Shown: positions 14,981 to 16,844 of the stretch, in pieces | How the letters are laid out: each line of letters opens with the position of its first letter | How positions within the stretch are numbered: the first letter of the stretch is position 1 | Origin: Phycisphaerales bacterium | GTDB lineage: Bacteria > Planctomycetota > Phycisphaerae > Phycisphaerales > SM1A02 | DNA length: 16,844 nucleotides | Direction: 5' to 3' | Assembly (NCBI GenBank): GCA_007127615.1 | Contig: SKZB01000445.1 | Span: forward strand, 1 to 16,844 | Notes under the pieces: generated by a model | Databases searched by the model: none | What the model saw: the letters and a program-made list of their open reading frames with translations, nothing else | Told to the model about the DNA's origin: nothing | Translations under genes and position numbers: made by a program

Positions 14981-15871
14981 CTATTTCGTCCTTCTCGCCA
15001 TGTACCCGCACAATTCACGGAGCGGCCCGGCGGGGGGGCCGAGGGGGGCGAGGGCTTCGATCGCGCGTTTCTCACACCGCTCGACCTCCGCGCGGGAGCC
15101 GTCGATCCCGAGTACGCCGGGGAAGGTCAGTTTGCCCGCCTCCGCGTCCTTGCCGGTCGCCTTGCCGATATGTTCCGCCGATTGGGTCACGTCGAGAAGA
15201 TCATCCACCACCTGAAACATCAGGCCGGACGCCTCACCGTACTGCGTCAGGGACTCCATGACTTCGTCATTCGCCCCCGCGCAGATTCCGCCCATGCGGC
15301 AGGCGGCGCGAATCAGCGCCCCGGTCTTGTTCCGGTGAATCAGCTTGAGCCGGTCGGTCTCGCTCAGACCGTCCGGAAAGCCGCCGAGGGTGTCGTAGAC
15401 CTGGCCGCCGATCATCGCGGTCGTGCCGGCCGCCAGTTCCATGACGACCGATGCCCGCCGGGGCTCGTCGAAATTGCATTCGCAGATGATCTCGAAGGCC
15501 AAAGACATCATGGCATCGCCCGCCAGGATCGCCATCGCCTCACCGGCATGGATGTGCAGGGTCGGCCGGCCGCGGCGGAGCTCATCATCGTCCATCGCCG
15601 GCAGATCATCGTGAACGAGGGAGAAGGCGTGGATCAACTCCAGCGCCGCCGCCGGTCCGATCACGTCTTCAACGTCTCCGCCCGCCGCTTCGCACGAGCG
15701 AATCGCCAACTGCGGCCGCAGCATCTTCCCCCCGCCCAGAACGGCGTAGCGGATCGCCTCCACCAGGTTGGCGGGCAGTTCGGTGCGTTTCAGCCGCGCA
15801 TCGAGAAACGATTCAACCCGCTGCACAACGGCGACAGCGTTCTCAGGCTCGGTGGTCAGGGCGTTCGTCAT
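14981..15871 (-). CDS. ispA: Short-chain trans-prenyl diphosphate synthase, probably farnesyl diphosphate synthase
   Basis: This enzyme condenses IPP with DMAPP/GPP. The 296-residue protein has both Asp-rich motifs: FARM DDLPAMD (Asp88, Asp89, Asp94, with the two-residue insertion typical of bacterial type FPP synthases) and SARM DDLLD (Asp223, Asp224, Asp227). The GGGKMLRP motif (46-53), which holds the IPP-binding Lys and Arg, and the KTGALI segment (182-187) are also present. Phe83, five residues before the FARM, is aromatic, as in C15-producing bacterial enzymes, so FPP is the likely product; GGPP remains possible. It lies upstream of dxs on the same strand, matching the common ispA-dxs pairing, though no xseB-like gene precedes it. 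No SD is seen before the ATG. The protein ends in Arg-Arg-Thr-Lys. Confidence 0.94.
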   Translation of the reverse strand: MTNALTTEPENAVAVVQRVESFLDARLKRTELPANLVEAIRYAVLGGGKMLRPQLAIRSCEAAGGDVEDVIGPAAALELIHAFSLVHDDLPAMDDDELRRGRPTLHIHAGEAMAILAGDAMMSLAFEIICECNFDEPRRASVVMELAAGTTAMIGGQVYDTLGGFPDGLSETDRLKLIHRNKTGALIRAACRMGGICAGANDEVMESLTQYGEASGLMFQVVDDLLDVTQSAEHIGKATGKDAEAGKLTFPGVLGIDGSRAEVERCEKRAIEALAPLGPPAGPLRELCGYMARRTK

Positions 15872-15878
15872 GGACGCA

Positions 15879-15884
15879 ATTGTA
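15879..15884 (-). promoter_or_regulatory. Possible -10 box TACAAT just upstream of ispA
   Basis: On the - strand TACAAT (5 of 6 consensus bases) ends 7 nt before the ispA ATG, and no SD is present. A transcript from here would begin at or next to the start codon, i.e. be leaderless. No good -35 was found at 16-18 bp, so confidence is low. Confidence 0.3.
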
Positions 15885-16097
15885 CGCCAAAGGCGGCAAA
15901 AGCGGGCCGGTCCGTTCTCCCGTCAAGCGGAGTCGAGCGAGTCTCCTGAAAACCACGAGCGAAAGAGCGATGCGGCAGCCCGGTTCACATGATCACAAGC
16001 CGAAGCGGTGGAGAATGTCTTCGAACGACCCGCCCGTTTCGACCGAGTCGTGCCCGACTTCTGGTGTTCGGAACTGTCCCGTAGAATCTCCCCTGCG

Positions 16098-16126
16098 TTG
16101 ACCTGCCGCGTCCACTCCGAGATTCT
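16098..16126 (+). promoter_or_regulatory. Possible promoter for the triple zinc-ribbon gene
   Basis: TTGACC (16098-16103) is followed after 17 bp by GATTCT (16121-16126). The -35 matches 5 of 6 bases; the -10 is weak but keeps the A and final T. It implies a leader of about 75 nt. Confidence 0.35.
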
Positions 16127-16195
16127 GTCGCAATCGTGCGGCGCACTCGAGCGGGACGAGGCTCGTGTTCGAACCCCGAGCGGTGACTCGTAACC

Positions 16196-16200
16196 GAGGA
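16196..16200 (+). promoter_or_regulatory. Ribosome binding site GAGGA
   Basis: GAGGA with 7-nt spacing to ATG 16208 supports that start for the gene that runs off the window. Confidence 0.65.
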
Positions 16201-16207
16201 ACGTGCG

Positions 16208-16844
16208 ATGAACACCATCACCATCTTCACTCCCGGGCGGTGTTGGAAGTGTCGGGCCGTACGTGATCGGCGCGATGATCGAATGAATGATTGCGCAGCG
16301 TGTGGTGCACCGGGGCTCATCGGGTTGCGAATTCAAAAGCCCGAAGCGTTCCGGTTCACGCTGGAGCTGCTCGAGGATCGCCGTCTCGTGCACCACGCCG
16401 AGCGGCCGCAGTCGATTCCGACCCCCTTTCCGGTTCATGCGGAGAACTGGCAAACGGTCGGCAACATCTACCTCGAGGCCGGCGCGAAGCTCGATGAAGT
16501 GCGAGCCGTGCTGGAAGCCAGGCAGTACACGATTTTCGAAGAGGCGGGGCCGGTGGTGGATCGTCACGAACCGATCTGCCCGGCCTGCGGTGAGGTGATG
16601 GACCCGGCCCACGACGAGGCGTGTCCCGCGTGCGCTCAGCCCGTCCGCTGGATCGACGTGCCCGACGAAGACGCCCTGCCGCTGGAGGGCGTGACGTGTC
16701 GACGCTGCGGCTACGATCTTTCGGGGCAGCAGACACGACGATGTCCCGAGTGCAGTATGCCGGCGGCGGTGCTGGACACGCCGCAGCTCACGGAACTGGC
16801 GAAGCAGGGAGCGCTCGATCCGGATCTCAGCACCGCGTCGCCGA
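16208..16844 (+). CDS. Protein with three zinc ribbons, partial (continues past the window)
   Basis: The frame is open from ATG 16208 to the right edge (212 complete codons, no stop). It has exactly twelve cysteines, all in CxxC pairs: 12/15 with 29/32, 124/127 with 139/142, and 164/167 with 179/182, i.e. three four-Cys zinc ribbons. The third (CRRCGYDLSGQ ... RRCPEC) is the same type as the ribbon of the membrane protein at 10441. Between ribbons one and two lies a region of about 90 residues without Cys (for example ENWQTVGNIYLEAGAKLDEV), which I do not recognise. No signal peptide or membrane helix is present in the part seen. It has a good SD and a candidate promoter and is divergent from ispA. 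Function unknown; zinc binding is a strong inference. Confidence 0.85.
   Translation, partial: MNTITIFTPGRCWKCRAVRDRRDDRMNDCAACGAPGLIGLRIQKPEAFRFTLELLEDRRLVHHAERPQSIPTPFPVHAENWQTVGNIYLEAGAKLDEVRAVLEARQYTIFEEAGPVVDRHEPICPACGEVMDPAHDEACPACAQPVRWIDVPDEDALPLEGVTCRRCGYDLSGQQTRRCPECSMPAAVLDTPQLTELAKQGALDPDLSTASP

Larger units (their letters stand above)
15872..16207. other. 336-bp divergent intergenic region
   Basis: This separates ispA (- strand) from the zinc-ribbon gene (+ strand) and must hold both promoters. No coding frame is convincing, and no tRNA was found despite a TTCGAAC string near 16168. The candidate boxes are listed separately. Confidence 0.55.

Noticed and set aside
16140..16190. 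TTCGAAC string resembling a tRNA T-loop near 16168
   Set aside because: The flanking bases do not form a 5-bp T stem, and no acceptor, D or anticodon arm is found upstream.
15923..16612. Minus-strand frame of 229 residues opposite the zinc-ribbon gene
   Set aside because: The + strand frame over the same DNA has twelve cysteines in CxxC pairs and a proper SD; the minus frame has no motif.

Overview
The window (about 62-65% GC by eye) looks like chromosome from a planctomycete, most likely of the class Phycisphaerae. The best pointers are two proteins with the zinc-ribbon signature 'C-x2-C-x-Y-x-L-x-G ... RCPEC', which I associate with that lineage. Others are a large secreted TPR protein beside an ExbB/ExbD motor, a degenerate J-like domain fused to a membrane-anchored helical protein, and octameric noncoding repeats. 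The assignment is by inference; no rRNA or tRNA is present to fix it.

Positions 34-7970 (+ strand) hold one tight six-gene block: an ExbB/TolQ-type proton-channel subunit, two different ExbD/TolR-type subunits, a secreted 888-residue TPR-like protein, a 969-residue bitopic protein (cytoplasmic J-like segment, one membrane helix, about 750 residues predicted outside the membrane) and a secreted 269-residue protein. The genes are 3-30 bp apart or overlap by 4-20 bp, so they are very probably co-transcribed and translationally coupled. No TonB-box protein, TonB, Pal or TolB is present. The set reads as a proton-motive-force motor with its own periplasmic machinery and unknown output. It is the most interesting part of the window.

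Positions 7939-8406 (- strand) encode a small unknown protein whose 3' end overlaps the operon's last gene. A gene-free stretch of about 600 bp follows, with palindromes. Positions 9001-12202 (+ strand) hold a stand-alone receiver-domain response regulator, a class I glutamine amidotransferase, a zinc-ribbon multi-pass membrane protein, an HD-superfamily hydrolase and a small putative lipoprotein. These look like independent or loosely grouped genes.

Positions 12203-12880 are noncoding between convergent genes and carry an 8-bp-period repeat and other repeats. Positions 12881-15871 (- strand) are an isoprenoid pair: ispA-like prenyl diphosphate synthase (upstream) and dxs (downstream), giving DXP at the head of the MEP pathway and probably C15 farnesyl diphosphate further on. 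From 16208 (+ strand), divergent from ispA, a protein with three zinc ribbons (12 cysteines, all in CxxC pairs) runs off the end of the window.

No tRNA, rRNA, CRISPR array, transposase or phage gene was found.
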